Part shown: one piece after another, positions 52,309 to 61,450 of the stretch
Position numbering within the stretch: position 1 is the first letter of the stretch
Layout: each line of letters starts with the position of its first letter
Assembly (NCBI GenBank): GCA_963790775.1
Contig: CAWBPR010000015.1
Coordinates: 1-64,000, forward strand
Length of the DNA stretch: 64,000 nucleotides
Direction of reading: 5' to 3'
Source of the DNA: JASJBU01 sp963790775
GTDB lineage: Bacteria; Pseudomonadota; Gammaproteobacteria; Chromatiales; Chromatiaceae
Position numbers and translations under genes: made by a program
The notes under the pieces: model-generated
The model's input: the letters and a program-made list of their open reading frames with translations, nothing else
Told to the model about the DNA's origin: nothing
Database searches by the model: none

Positions 52309-52788
52309 CTATTTTTGTGCGCGCATCGCCTTGACGGCTTCGAGCACCTCATCCGCGTGACCCTTGACGGTCACTTTACGCCACTCCTGCCTGAGAATGC
52401 CCTGTTCATCGATGAGAAAGGTGCTGCGCTCAATGCCACGCACCTTTTTGCCATACATGTTTTTCATTTTTATGACATCAAACAGCTGACACAGCGTTTC
52501 ATCCTTGTCTGACAGGAGTTCGAAAGGAAAGCCCTGTTTCTCCTTGAAGTTTTCCTGCGCCTTGACGCTGTCCCGCGAAGCCCCCAGGATCACTGCGGAC
52601 TGACGGCGGAACTTGTTGATAGCCGAGGTAAAATCGAGCCCTTCCTGGGTACAGCCGGGAGTACTGGCCTTGGGATAAAAATAGAGGACAACCGGCTTTC
52701 CCCGGTAGTCTGACAATTTGATGGACTTGTTGCCGGTAGCCGGCAGTTCGAAATCGGGGACTGGCTTGCCGATTGCAATCACCGTCAT
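52309..52788 (-). CDS. bcp: Peroxiredoxin, Bcp/PrxQ family
   Basis: The 159-residue product has the peroxidatic motif FYPKASTPGCTQEGLDF (about 37-53) with catalytic Cys near 46. The resolving Cys five residues later, found in many Bcp proteins, is Leu here; a different Cys lies in LCQLFDV (about 101). It probably reduces hydroperoxides using thioredoxin, either as a 1-Cys or as an atypical 2-Cys enzyme. Length and the N-terminal GKPVPDFELPATG start are standard. Confidence 0.92.
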   Translation of the reverse strand: MTVIAIGKPVPDFELPATGNKSIKLSDYRGKPVVLYFYPKASTPGCTQEGLDFTSAINKFRRQSAVILGASRDSVKAQENFKEKQGFPFELLSDKDETLCQLFDVIKMKNMYGKKVRGIERSTFLIDEQGILRQEWRKVTVKGHADEVLEAVKAMRAQK

Positions 52789-52826
52789 AACTATAACCTC
52801 TTTATCTCAGGGCCTGCTGACAGACC

Positions 52827-53366
52827 CTAACCTTTTATCGGCTCAATCACCGCATCCAGATTGAGCGCGTCGCAATAATCCATAAACTCATCTCGGAGAG
52901 CCGCCAGATGGATATCCGATGGAATGCCAACACTCAGATGGACAGAGAACATCGGCGTTCCGGTATGCGCCGCTGCGTAGCTGGCAGTGACCAGATCCTC
53001 GATATTGATATTTCTTTCTGAGAAAAACTCGGCCAGTTTGTTGACTATGCCGGGATGGTCCATGGCAACCACTTCAACCATATAAGGCAGCAGATTACTG
53101 CTTTGACTGCGCTTTTCCGTGCGCTTACCGATAATGGTCAAACCCAGTTCAGTCTGCAGCTCCGGCAGTGCATTTTCCAGCTTGGCCAGGGTATTCCATT
53201 GCCCTTCAACCAGCAGCAGGATGGCAAACTCACCACCCAATACCGTCATCCGGCTGTCGGTAATATTGCATCCTCCATCGAGAATCTTCTTTGAGAGAGA
53301 CTTGACAATACCGGGACGATCTTTGCCAAGTGCGGAAATGACCAGGAAATTTTTTTGGTTGGACAT
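52827..53366 (-). CDS. gcvR: Glycine cleavage system regulator-like protein with two ACT domains
   Basis: The 179-residue product starts MSNQKNFLVISALGKDRPGIVKSLSKKILDGGCNI, giving the first ACT domain, with a second at about 90-170 (VVAMDHPGIVNKLAEFFSERNINIEDL). This is the GcvR pattern. The open frame extends to 53540 but that extension is not family-like. Position between bcp and divergent dapA is the usual one for gcvR in gammaproteobacteria. It likely controls one-carbon metabolism by binding to GcvA or a similar regulator. Confidence 0.9.
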   Translation of the reverse strand: MSNQKNFLVISALGKDRPGIVKSLSKKILDGGCNITDSRMTVLGGEFAILLLVEGQWNTLAKLENALPELQTELGLTIIGKRTEKRSQSSNLLPYMVEVVAMDHPGIVNKLAEFFSERNINIEDLVTASYAAAHTGTPMFSVHLSVGIPSDIHLAALRDEFMDYCDALNLDAVIEPIKG

Positions 53367-53640
53367 TGATAACCGTTTAAAGTAAAAATTTTTAAGAGTG
53401 TAGCATGGCTTTATTGCTATTCGGAGCCAACAGTGAATCCGCTCGTCTGCAGCTTGATCTGGTGTCGCTGCAACAAGAAATAGCGCAAGCCCGCTCAACG
53501 ACCAAGCCAGCTTCAAGTTCGCCGCCAGGCGATTGCGCACAGCATTCTGCTGAATGCCAAAGCTTAAACCGACTTGTCAGGATTGCAAGACGCAGGATAC
53601 CATACTCGATTAATCGTTATCCCTTGAGGAAACCAGACAG

Positions 53641-54516
53641 ATGTTTCGCGGCAGCATGGTGGCACTGATCACTCCAATGCAGGAGGATGGCGGCGTAGAT
53701 TACGGCGCACTGCAACGTTTAGTGGAATTCCATATCGCACAGGGCACCGACGCCATCGTCGCCGTGGGCACTACGGGCGAGTCTGCTACCCTGGATGAAC
53801 AGGAACACTGTGATGTGATCGCACGGGTTGTCGAGTATGCGGACGGACGGACGCCGATTATCGCCGGTACCGGCGCCAACTCCACCCGCGAGGCGATCAG
53901 CCTGACCCAATGCGCAAAACAGGCCGGGGCGGACGCCTGCCTGCTGGTTACACCCTACTATAATAAGCCGACGCAGGAAGGTCTCTATCAGCATTTCAAA
54001 GCGATCGCCGAGGCGGTTGATATACCCCAGATACTCTACAATGTCCCTGGCCGGACAGCCTGTGACATGCTGCCGGGGACCGTGGCTCGCCTGGCTGAGG
54101 TAACAAACATCATCGGCATCAAAGAGGCGACGGGTAATCTGGAGCGTCTGCAGCAGATCCGTGAGCTTTGCGGCGACAGCTTTGACATTTACAGCGGCGA
54201 TGATGCTACCGGCTGTGAGATGCTGCTGCGCGGGGGTAATGGTGTGATTTCCGTCACCACCAACGTAGCGCCAAATCTGATGCACAAGATGTGCGAGGCG
54301 GCATTGGCCGGCGACCGGGAAACCGCGGAGCGTCTGGACAAACAACTTTCAGGTCTACATAAAGCTTTGTTCGTTGAATCAAACCCAATCCCGGTAAAAT
54401 GGGCAATGACGGAGCTGGGCTTATCCCCCAAGGGCATACGCCTGCCTCTTACCTGGTTGAGCGAATCAGCACAACCCCAGGTCATGTCGGCGATGCGCCA
54501 GGCCGGTGTGTGTTGA
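53641..54516 (+). CDS. dapA: 4-hydroxy-tetrahydrodipicolinate synthase
   Basis: The 291-residue product starts MFRGSMVALITPMQEDGGVDYGALQRLVEFHI, has GTTGESATLDEQEH (about 43), LLVTPYYNKPTQEGLYQHF with catalytic Tyr (about 133), GIKEATGNLERL with Schiff-base Lys (about 161) and YSGDDATGCEMLLRGGNGVISVTTNVAP. It makes the first lysine/diaminopimelate-branch intermediate. It is divergent from gcvR and followed by bamC, the conserved order. Confidence 0.97.
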   Translation: MFRGSMVALITPMQEDGGVDYGALQRLVEFHIAQGTDAIVAVGTTGESATLDEQEHCDVIARVVEYADGRTPIIAGTGANSTREAISLTQCAKQAGADACLLVTPYYNKPTQEGLYQHFKAIAEAVDIPQILYNVPGRTACDMLPGTVARLAEVTNIIGIKEATGNLERLQQIRELCGDSFDIYSGDDATGCEMLLRGGNGVISVTTNVAPNLMHKMCEAALAGDRETAERLDKQLSGLHKALFVESNPIPVKWAMTELGLSPKGIRLPLTWLSESAQPQVMSAMRQAGVC

Positions 54517-54595
54517 CCGGATTGAGCGCCAGTAACGCCGCCCATCGCAGCCAACCACCTGCAGAGATTTTCTGAATTCAGTGAGCCAGAATAAT

Positions 54596-55738
54596 ATGTC
54601 TTTATCCCTTGTTTACAGGCTGCTCCCTCTGCTCTTACTGAGCTGCATGTTGACTGCCTGCAGTTCCAGCGGCGGTTACTTTACCGACCAGGAGAAGGCC
54701 TATCGCAGTCAGCGTCAGGCGGTGGACAATCTGGAAGTCCCACCTGATCTCTCAAGTTCCGCCATCAGTGACGAGATGGAAATCCCGACGGGATCGAGTG
54801 CCTCCTACTCTGACTATAGCTCCGGACAGGCCGGTGGAGCAAAAGGCGTCTCCACCCTGGCCGGCAGCCAGGTCCTGCCGGAATTCGAGGGTATAGAGGT
54901 CAAGCGGGATGGCAACCAAAGGTGGCTGAAAATCAGCGCCAGTCCCGCTGATGTCTGGTTCAAGGTAGTGGAATTCTGGCGCAAGAACGGGCTGTTATTG
55001 GTGGAGCAGGATCCGGCCATCGGCGTGATGACCACAGACTGGCTGGAAAGCCGCAGCGATGTCAAACAAGGGGCGCTGACTGAATTTTTCCGCAAGGCGT
55101 TCGACTCCATTTACTCATCCGCCACCCGCGACAGATTCCGGGTGCGTCTGGAACATGGTGAGGAGCCAGGCACTACCGAACTGTTTCTGACCCATCGGGG
55201 TCTGGTGGAGGAATTGGTCAAGGATACCGGCGGACAAGCAGATACAACCTATTGGACGCCCAGGCCGAACGAACCTGAAACCGAAGCTGCCATGCTGCGC
55301 AGTCTGATGTTGCATCTGGGAGTCAGCCAGGAAAAGGCCGACCAGTCATTGGCAAAACCCGCGACCAAAGAGGAGCGCTCAAGACTGATCACCACCGAGC
55401 AGCAGGTAGAACTGATCATCAACGAGAGATTTGCCAGGGCATGGCGAGTCACCGGGGTGGCGCTTGATCGGGTCGGGTTCGCCGTCGAAGACCGGAACCG
55501 TTCAGATGGCATCTATTACGTGCGTTACAAGGCGTTGGAGGAACAAAAGAAGAAAGGCTTTTTCTCGAAACTTGCGTTCTGGCGTGATGATGATGACCTC
55601 GACGACAATCAATACCAGGTCAAACTGACAGAGTTGGGCGACGCAACCCAGGTCAGTGTCAACAACCAGCTGGGCGAACGCCAGAACAGCAAAACGGCTG
55701 TACGCCTGCTGACCCTGTTGCACGAACAGATTCAATAG
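54596..55738 (+). CDS. bamC: Outer membrane assembly lipoprotein BamC (NlpB)
   Basis: The product has a lipoprotein signal (LLPLLLLSCMLTAC) with the lipid-bearing Cys about residue 22. The N-terminal unstructured segment with YRSQRQAVDNLEVPPDLSSS matches the region known to contact BamD. Two helix-grip domains follow (about 105-215 and 275-380). The chosen ATG at 54596 gives a normal lipoprotein signal; a GTG at 54581 is also possible. Location after dapA is standard. Confidence 0.9.
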   Translation: MSLSLVYRLLPLLLLSCMLTACSSSGGYFTDQEKAYRSQRQAVDNLEVPPDLSSSAISDEMEIPTGSSASYSDYSSGQAGGAKGVSTLAGSQVLPEFEGIEVKRDGNQRWLKISASPADVWFKVVEFWRKNGLLLVEQDPAIGVMTTDWLESRSDVKQGALTEFFRKAFDSIYSSATRDRFRVRLEHGEEPGTTELFLTHRGLVEELVKDTGGQADTTYWTPRPNEPETEAAMLRSLMLHLGVSQEKADQSLAKPATKEERSRLITTEQQVELIINERFARAWRVTGVALDRVGFAVEDRNRSDGIYYVRYKALEEQKKKGFFSKLAFWRDDDDLDDNQYQVKLTELGDATQVSVNNQLGERQNSKTAVRLLTLLHEQIQ

Positions 55739-55744
55739 AACCTA

Positions 55745-56515
55745 GTGCGTTTCGCCACACTGGGCAGCGGCAGTCGAGGTAACGCCCATCTGATCGAAAC
55801 CACGCAGGTAAGAGTGCTGGTGGACTGTGGCTTCCCCGCCAAAGAGATAGAACGGCGTCTGTCTCAGCTGAATGTGGATGCCGACAGCCTGGACGCCATC
55901 CTGGTAACCCATGAACACACGGACCATATCCGTGGCTTGGGCCCTGTGGCAAGACGTTACAAGCTCCCCGCATGGATGACTTCAGGCACCTATCTCGGAT
56001 CAAAATGCGGCGATCTTCCTGAGTTACACACTATCGACAGCCACGCCGGTGGGTTTTTCATCGGCGATCTTGAAGTCCTGCCCTACCCTGTACCCCATGA
56101 CTCTCGCGAACCCTGTCAGTTCCTGTTTCGTTGCGCAAAGCAGCGCCTCGGGATTTTGACGGATGTAGGTCATATCACACCCCACATCGTGGCGAATCTT
56201 TCCAACTGTGACAGCCTGATTCTCGAATTCAACCACGACACGGAAATGTTGGCGGCCGGTCCCTATCCACCCAGTCTTCAGCACCGGGTTGGCGGCAGTC
56301 ATGGGCACCTGAATAATCAACAGTCGGTCGAGCTTTTAGATCAACTTGACTTAGCTCGCCTGCAACATCTGGTTGCTGCTCATTTGAGCGAGAAAAACAA
56401 TACCCGGCAGCGCGTAACACAGACACTGCTGCAGGCCCATGATCAGCTTGAAAGCAGACTCAGTATCGCCGATCAGCATACAACTGCAGGATGGTTTACT
56501 CTGACCTCTTCCTGA
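55745..56515 (+). CDS. MBL-fold metal-dependent hydrolase (YycJ/ribonuclease Z-like group)
   Basis: The 256-residue product starts MRFATLGSGSRGNAHLIET and has VTHEHTDHIRGLG (HxHxDH, about 59-67), PVPHDSREPC (third-ligand region), GILTDVGHITP and a late EFNHDTEMLAAG and AAHLSEKNN. It is likely a metal-dependent nuclease-like hydrolase. The start is a GTG 6 bases after bamC, so it is in the dapA-bamC operon, an order conserved in gammaproteobacteria. Confidence 0.88.
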   Translation: MRFATLGSGSRGNAHLIETTQVRVLVDCGFPAKEIERRLSQLNVDADSLDAILVTHEHTDHIRGLGPVARRYKLPAWMTSGTYLGSKCGDLPELHTIDSHAGGFFIGDLEVLPYPVPHDSREPCQFLFRCAKQRLGILTDVGHITPHIVANLSNCDSLILEFNHDTEMLAAGPYPPSLQHRVGGSHGHLNNQQSVELLDQLDLARLQHLVAAHLSEKNNTRQRVTQTLLQAHDQLESRLSIADQHTTAGWFTLTSS

Positions 56516-56666
56516 AAAAACACATTAGATCATGCGCAAAAACTGATGTTTGTTTAACTTTATTTCTATTAAAGGTAAGGTGATTCTGCTTTTTATTTAT
56601 ACCCTTACTTATAAAACAAGATTGAATGACAATGAACTGCTGTCTTACTGATGGAGGAAACAATAT

Positions 56667-57935
56667 ATGGCTCATATCGTAGTCTTGGGGGCCGGAACCG
56701 GTGGTATGCCTTGTGCCTACGAACTCCGAATGGAATTGGGTCGTGAACATGAAGTGACGATGATTAATGAACGAGATTATTTCCAATTCGTACCTTCAAA
56801 TCCCTGGCTTGCGGTTGGCTGGCGCGACCGCTCCAGCATCACTTTTGATATCCGGCCGCACCTGGAGCGCAAGGGAATCAACTTTATAGCCAAGCGGGTC
56901 GAAACGATAGACCCGGAAGCCAATCGGCTTACCCTGCAGGATGGTGAAACCGTCGATTATGACTATCTGGTGATCGCTACCGGCCCACGTCTTGCGTTCG
57001 AGGAAGTCGCCGGATCTGGGCCACAGGGGCACACCCACTCCATCTGCACGGTCGATCATGCCGAAAAGGCGTATGAAGCTTATCAAAAACTGCTGGAAGA
57101 TCCTGGTCATGTAGTGATAGGCGCCATGCCGTTTGCCAGTTGTTTCGGACCCGCCTATGAATTTTCATTCATCATGGACTCGGACCTGCGCAAGCGTAAA
57201 CTGCGTGACAAGGTGCCGATGACCTTCGTAACCTCAGAACCCTACATCGGCCACCTGGGATTAGGTGGCGTGGGTGATTCCAAGGGATTTCTCGAAAGCG
57301 ATTTCCGCGCCCACCACATCAACTGGATAACCAATGCCAAGGTCACCAGCGTAGAGGCGGGCAAGATGCATGTCGAGCAGTACGATGATGCCGGGCACAA
57401 GGTGAAGGATCACGAACTGGAATTCAAATATTCCATGATGCTGCCGGCTTTCAAGGGGGTGGAGGCCGTGGCCAAAGTGGAGGGGCTGTGCAACCCCCGC
57501 GGCTTTGTTTTCGTCGACGATCATCAACGCAATCCGAAATACCCGAATATCTTTGCAGCTGGCGTGTGCATCGCCATCCCTCCCGTCGAGGCCACCCCGA
57601 TCCCTACCGGCGCGCCTAAAACCGGTTACATGATCGAATCGATGGTCACCGCCATCGTACACAATCTTGCCGCCGCCCTGGCTGGCAAGGAAGGCACCAC
57701 CCTGGCGACCTGGAACGCCATCTGCCTGGCGGACATGGGTGACACCGGCGCGGCCTTCGTGGCCCTGCCGCAGATCCCGCCACGCAACGTGGCCTGGTTC
57801 AAGAAGGGCAAGTGGGTGCATATGGCGAAGATCGCGTTTGAGAAGTATTTCATCCGCAAGATGAAGAAAGGCACCTCGGAACCGATCTATGAAAAATACA
57901 TTCTCAAGATGCTGGGAATCGGCAAACTCAAGTGA
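56667..57935 (+). CDS. sqr: Sulfide:quinone oxidoreductase
   Basis: The 422-residue product is a two-dinucleotide-binding flavoprotein: IVVLGAGTGGMPCAYELR at the N-terminus, DYDYLVIATGP (about 100) and FAAGVCIAIPP (about 297). Three cysteines at 127, 159 and 353 match the positions of the active-site cysteines of the Acidithiobacillus enzyme (128, 160, 356). A C-terminal amphipathic stretch (KWVHMAKIAFEKYFIRKMKK) would anchor it to the inner membrane. It oxidises sulfide to polysulfide and reduces quinone. AUG follows GGAGG. It has its own transcription unit ending in a strong terminator. Confidence 0.85.
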   Translation: MAHIVVLGAGTGGMPCAYELRMELGREHEVTMINERDYFQFVPSNPWLAVGWRDRSSITFDIRPHLERKGINFIAKRVETIDPEANRLTLQDGETVDYDYLVIATGPRLAFEEVAGSGPQGHTHSICTVDHAEKAYEAYQKLLEDPGHVVIGAMPFASCFGPAYEFSFIMDSDLRKRKLRDKVPMTFVTSEPYIGHLGLGGVGDSKGFLESDFRAHHINWITNAKVTSVEAGKMHVEQYDDAGHKVKDHELEFKYSMMLPAFKGVEAVAKVEGLCNPRGFVFVDDHQRNPKYPNIFAAGVCIAIPPVEATPIPTGAPKTGYMIESMVTAIVHNLAAALAGKEGTTLATWNAICLADMGDTGAAFVALPQIPPRNVAWFKKGKWVHMAKIAFEKYFIRKMKKGTSEPIYEKYILKMLGIGKLK

Positions 57936-57962
57936 TGGCATAACAAACACATCAAGCAAGTT

Positions 57963-57988
57963 AAAAAGCCCGGACTTCCGGGCTTTTT
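57963..57988. terminator. Rho-independent terminator, bidirectional
   Basis: AAAAAGCCCGG and CCGGGCTTTTT form a perfect stem with an ACTT loop, flanked by A and T runs. It lies between convergent sqr and anti-sigma genes and can serve both. Confidence 0.9.
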
Positions 57989-58000
57989 AATGCGACGTAT

Positions 58001-58690
58001 TCAGATCGCCGTATAACTCCAACCCTGTTGCAGCCGTTCCACTACAAATTGCACGGCTGACGGCCTGATGACGGCGCTGTCAACCAGATTAACCGCTTTA
58101 CCTTCCCGAGCATATTGCGCAAGCGTGTTGTTGCAGGCAACGAACTGGAGTTCCGCATAATTTGAACTCAGGCTTTCGATACGCTCGAGATAAGGCGTGG
58201 CTGTTTTTCGCAGCAGGTCGATGCCACCGGCGCTGGCAACCACATTCACCTCGACGCCCTGCCCCGCATACTGCTGCAGCAGATGTTCAGCCTGGTCGAG
58301 CACCCGCTGGAATTTTCCCGCGTCGGAATAACCGACGAACAGCACGACCTTGTTGGGCTGGGCCTGGATTTCACCCAGTTCGAAGGAGCCTAAGGCATCC
58401 GTCGGCGCCATCAGCCGGCCACCCATAAAACCGAGGGTAAAGATCGCTACAGCAGCGGCCGCGAAAGCGATTCGCCATTGGGCAAGCGGCTGTTTCTGTC
58501 GGGGTGGGAGGTTCTTTTCCGCATAGGCGTACTTGACCATATCCTTGAGCCGATGAATATCACACAGCGCTTCGCGCAAATCCGAGTCATGCTCGATTTT
58601 TTCCAGCAGCGATTCGCTCTGTTCGGCGTTCAATTCGCCATCCGCCAGGGCATTCAGCTGAAGATGGATATCATCGTCTGTTATTTTCAT
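58001..58690 (-). CDS. Anti-sigma-like membrane protein with periplasmic DsrE-like domain
   Basis: The 229-residue product begins with a short cytoplasmic region LQLNALADGELNAEQSESLLEKIEHDSDLREALCDIHRLKDMV (zinc-finger-like anti-sigma fold without a full HxxxCxxC), then one membrane helix (about 72-94) and a periplasmic domain of about 115 residues that reads like a DsrE/DsrF fold (NKVVLFVGYSDAGKFQRVLDQAEHLL; GVEVNVVASAGGIDLL; LQFVACNNTLAQY). The family's conserved Cys is present in FVACNNTL. It overlaps the sigma factor gene by 4 bases. A DsrE-like sensor domain would link sulfur or redox state in the periplasm to sigma factor release; that is inference. Confidence 0.7.
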   Translation of the reverse strand: MKITDDDIHLQLNALADGELNAEQSESLLEKIEHDSDLREALCDIHRLKDMVKYAYAEKNLPPRQKQPLAQWRIAFAAAAVAIFTLGFMGGRLMAPTDALGSFELGEIQAQPNKVVLFVGYSDAGKFQRVLDQAEHLLQQYAGQGVEVNVVASAGGIDLLRKTATPYLERIESLSSNYAELQFVACNNTLAQYAREGKAVNLVDSAVIRPSAVQFVVERLQQGWSYTAI

Positions 58691-59238
58691 TTCACTCTCC
58701 TGAGATGACAGCGTTCCGGATTAAGTTCCCCCTCCAGTGACAGCAACTGTGCCTTCAACGCCACGCGCGCCCGACTGAGGCGGCTCATGACGGTGCCGAC
58801 CGGCAGCTCCAATACCTCCGCCACCTCCACATAGCTGAAACCTTTCAGATCAACCAGGGTGACCACCTGCCGCTGCCCAAGCGGCAGATGACTGATGGCT
58901 GCCTGCACCCGGTCAGTGATCTGTTGTTTGCGCAACCCGATCTCCGGGGTGTGATCCGAGGTGAACACCAGTTCATCGATATCCAGGCTCGGATGGCGCT
59001 GGCGCAGGTGCTCCTTCCAGCAGTTGCTCATGATACGAAACAACCAGTATTCCAGTTTCGCCTCATCCCGCAACTGATGCTGCTTGGCTATCGCCCTGGC
59101 CAGGGCTTCCTGGGCCAGGTCATCGGCAAGCATGCTGTCACCACACCATGACAACGCCACGCGGTAGAGATCGGTTCTGTATTCACCGATGCGCTTCCCC
59201 AGGCGTCGGGCAGCAAGCCCAAAATTTAATAATTTCAT
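58687..59238 (-). CDS. ECF-type RNA polymerase sigma factor
   Basis: The 183-residue product from MKLLNFGLAARRLGKRIGEYRTDLYRVALSWCGDSMLADDLAQEALARAIAK has sigma-2 with the DLAQEA element and, after a linker, sigma-4 with SHLPLGQRQVVTLVDLKGFSYVEVAEVLELPVGTVMSRLSRARVAL. This is the standard ECF (sigma-70 region 2 and 4) pattern. I chose the ATG at 59238; AGGAGG lies 13 bases upstream, so a start slightly before is possible. It overlaps the anti-sigma gene by 4 bases. It is divergent from the DsrE, porin and binding-protein genes, which are its likely targets. Confidence 0.88.
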   Translation of the reverse strand: MKLLNFGLAARRLGKRIGEYRTDLYRVALSWCGDSMLADDLAQEALARAIAKQHQLRDEAKLEYWLFRIMSNCWKEHLRQRHPSLDIDELVFTSDHTPEIGLRKQQITDRVQAAISHLPLGQRQVVTLVDLKGFSYVEVAEVLELPVGTVMSRLSRARVALKAQLLSLEGELNPERCHLRRVK

Positions 59239-59453
59239 TATGTTGTTCACCCCTCCTGATAGTAACAGATGCAGGAACGGTGAATTTATTCCATCCATTG
59301 GTAATTTATTTTTTATTCGGATTTTTATTCTCGAAGCGGGGAATAAATCAGCTCCGGCCATCCATCTTGTGCATCGAGGCCTGTTCATTCCTGCCGGTGC
59401 GGAATGGCCTGCCAATTGAAATATTCCAATCACAAACCATGAGGATGAGGAGA

Positions 59454-59918
59454 ATGAAAGCTAACAGCATACCTGCCCATAGGGCGATCGTCTGGTTGCT
59501 CTCCTTCTGTCTGCTGATAGGCTTTCAGGGCCTGCTGGCAGCGGAAGAAGAGGGCAAACCTTTCGCCGAGAAGCATGTGGTGTTGCAGATCAGTGATATG
59601 GATCCAAGCAAGCAGACCCTGGTGTTGAATGTGGCGAACAATGTGCTGAAACACTATGGCCCGGACAGGTGGATGTCGAGATCGTCGCTTTCGGGCCCGG
59701 ACTGAGACTGTTGCAGGCTGGGCAATGCCAATGAAGGACGCATCGATGGCCTGGTGGGCCAGGGCGTCCGCTTCAGCGCCTGTGAAAATACCATTCGCAG
59801 TTTTGCAAAGAACCTGGGTAAAGAGCCTCTGTTACACAAACACGCGATCCATGTCAGCGCCGGCGTGGTCCGCATCATAGACCTGTTAGAGCAAGGCTAT
59901 GTCCTGATCAAACCCTGA
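59454..59918 (+). pseudogene. Periplasmic DsrE-family protein, interrupted by two frame changes
   Basis: The first frame has a signal peptide (IVWLLSFCLLIGFQGLLAAEEE) and KHVVLQISDMDPSKQTLVLNVANNVL, then near 59663 the family sequence changes frame to VDVEIVAFGPGLRLLQAG and near 59722 again to ANEGRIDGLVGQGVRFSACENTI and VSAGVVRIIDLLEQGYVLIKP. Put together, these make one complete DsrE-like protein with the conserved Cys in FSACENT. Such proteins occur with sulfur-oxidation genes. The second change is at a GGG run, so both could be sequence errors. It lies 38 bases before the porin gene. Confidence 0.75.
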
Positions 59919-59956
59919 TCAATCACCAGAAAAAAATCATACCGAAGGGGAAAATT

Positions 59957-61315
59957 ATGAATTTCACATCGATCCGCCTGACGAGCGCGGCAGCCATGCT
60001 CGCCATTCTGTCGCCGGCACAGGCCACCAACTGGCTGATGCTGCAAGGCACCGAGCCGGCCTCCGCAGCACCGCGCGCCAAGGTCTGGGGACTGATCCAG
60101 GCCGAGTACCAGAAAGACTACAGTGATCCCAATGCAACCGATGCCTACATCCCGCCTAAGCTGATCGGTCCGGAACTGGAAACCCAGGACTCCTTCAACA
60201 TCGGTCGGGCGCGGCTTGCGGTGCGCGGCGCCGGTTTCCCGCTGGACGCCAAGGTCAACTACTTCCTGATGGCGGAACTTGGCAACAACGGCATCACCGA
60301 GCCGGGCAACTCATTCGCTAAATTGACCGATGCGAGCATCACCTTCAACCACATCAAAGGCGCACGCGCGCGCGTCGGCCTGTTCAAGACCCCGGGTTCG
60401 GAGGAGATATTTCAGGGCATCATCAACATCGACTATGTCAATTTCACCGAATTCGGCAATCAACAGTTGATCGAACGCCTGCCCAACGACAACTATACCG
60501 CCAACGTGCCGCCGGTCACCCTGCCGGTGGATGACACCAAGAGCCTGAACACCTTCGACAAACCTGTGGCGGCCGGCCGGGACACCGGCATCCAGGTCTT
60601 TGACACCTTCAAACTGACTGACTGGGAACACAGTTATGCCGTCATGTATGCCAATGGTAACGGACTGAGCCTGTCGGATCGGGATGACAGCAAGGACCTT
60701 TACCTCTACTGGTCCTCGGAGAAGGTGTTTGGGGGCGAAGGCCCACGCCGGCAGGGCTGGAAACTGTTTACCTGGCACCAGCAGGGTGAACGGCTGCTCG
60801 ACAATACCAATGATGGCCTACACAACCCCACTGAATACGACCGCAAGCGCTGGGGCCTCGGCACCCAGTACCGGAAAAACCCCTTCCGCTTGACCGCCGA
60901 GTATCGCAAGGCCGACGGCATGGTCTTTGTCGGGCCGGACAAAATGACCTTCGACCAGAATGCCAACAGTACGAGTAATCCCGGCGGCGCAGACGGCGCC
61001 ACCGGCAAAGCCTGGGGCGCCTATGTGGAGGGTGGCTGGTACATCCCGAGCACCAACTGGGAGCTGGATGCCCGATACGAGTACTACTCGCGCCTGACGG
61101 ATGACAGCGGTCACCCTTCCGGCAACAGCTTTGAATCGATCTGGCAGACCCTGACCCTCGGCGTACAGTACCACTTCAACAAAAAGACCCGCGCCACCCT
61201 CAACTACGCATTCAGAGATGTGGAGACTCCGGACTTCGATGAGGGCATAGGACCCAATGACAACATGGATGGCATCGGAAATCGGCTGGCTCTGCAGGTA
61301 ACCGCAGTCTATTAG
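59957..61315 (+). CDS. OprP/OprO-like outer-membrane porin
   Basis: The 452-residue product has a signal peptide (cut near AQA-TN) and a barrel pattern with RARLAVRGAGFPLDAKVNYFLMAELGNNG and ARVGLFKTPGSEE typical of phosphate-selective porin O/P, ending in LALQVTAVY with a C-terminal aromatic residue. OprP-like porins pass anions, but the phosphate-binding arginine ladder cannot be judged by eye. AAGGGG lies before the ATG. It is followed by a periplasmic binding protein gene after 135 bases. Confidence 0.8.
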   Translation: MNFTSIRLTSAAAMLAILSPAQATNWLMLQGTEPASAAPRAKVWGLIQAEYQKDYSDPNATDAYIPPKLIGPELETQDSFNIGRARLAVRGAGFPLDAKVNYFLMAELGNNGITEPGNSFAKLTDASITFNHIKGARARVGLFKTPGSEEIFQGIINIDYVNFTEFGNQQLIERLPNDNYTANVPPVTLPVDDTKSLNTFDKPVAAGRDTGIQVFDTFKLTDWEHSYAVMYANGNGLSLSDRDDSKDLYLYWSSEKVFGGEGPRRQGWKLFTWHQQGERLLDNTNDGLHNPTEYDRKRWGLGTQYRKNPFRLTAEYRKADGMVFVGPDKMTFDQNANSTSNPGGADGATGKAWGAYVEGGWYIPSTNWELDARYEYYSRLTDDSGHPSGNSFESIWQTLTLGVQYHFNKKTRATLNYAFRDVETPDFDEGIGPNDNMDGIGNRLALQVTAVY

Positions 61316-61450
61316 ACTAAGGACATCATATCCTGGCCACAGGGATGTGGTCAGATTATTCATGAGTTGTTCCACTTCTGCCGGAACGAACAACACTGAG
61401 AAGACCGGCTTAACCAAGCTGTCGATAAACTAGAGTTGAGGAGAGACCTG

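Noticed and set aside
53405..53668. Open frame of 87 codons between gcvR and dapA
   Set aside because: It overlaps the dapA start, has no ribosome site and no family-like pattern; the gap is a promoter region.
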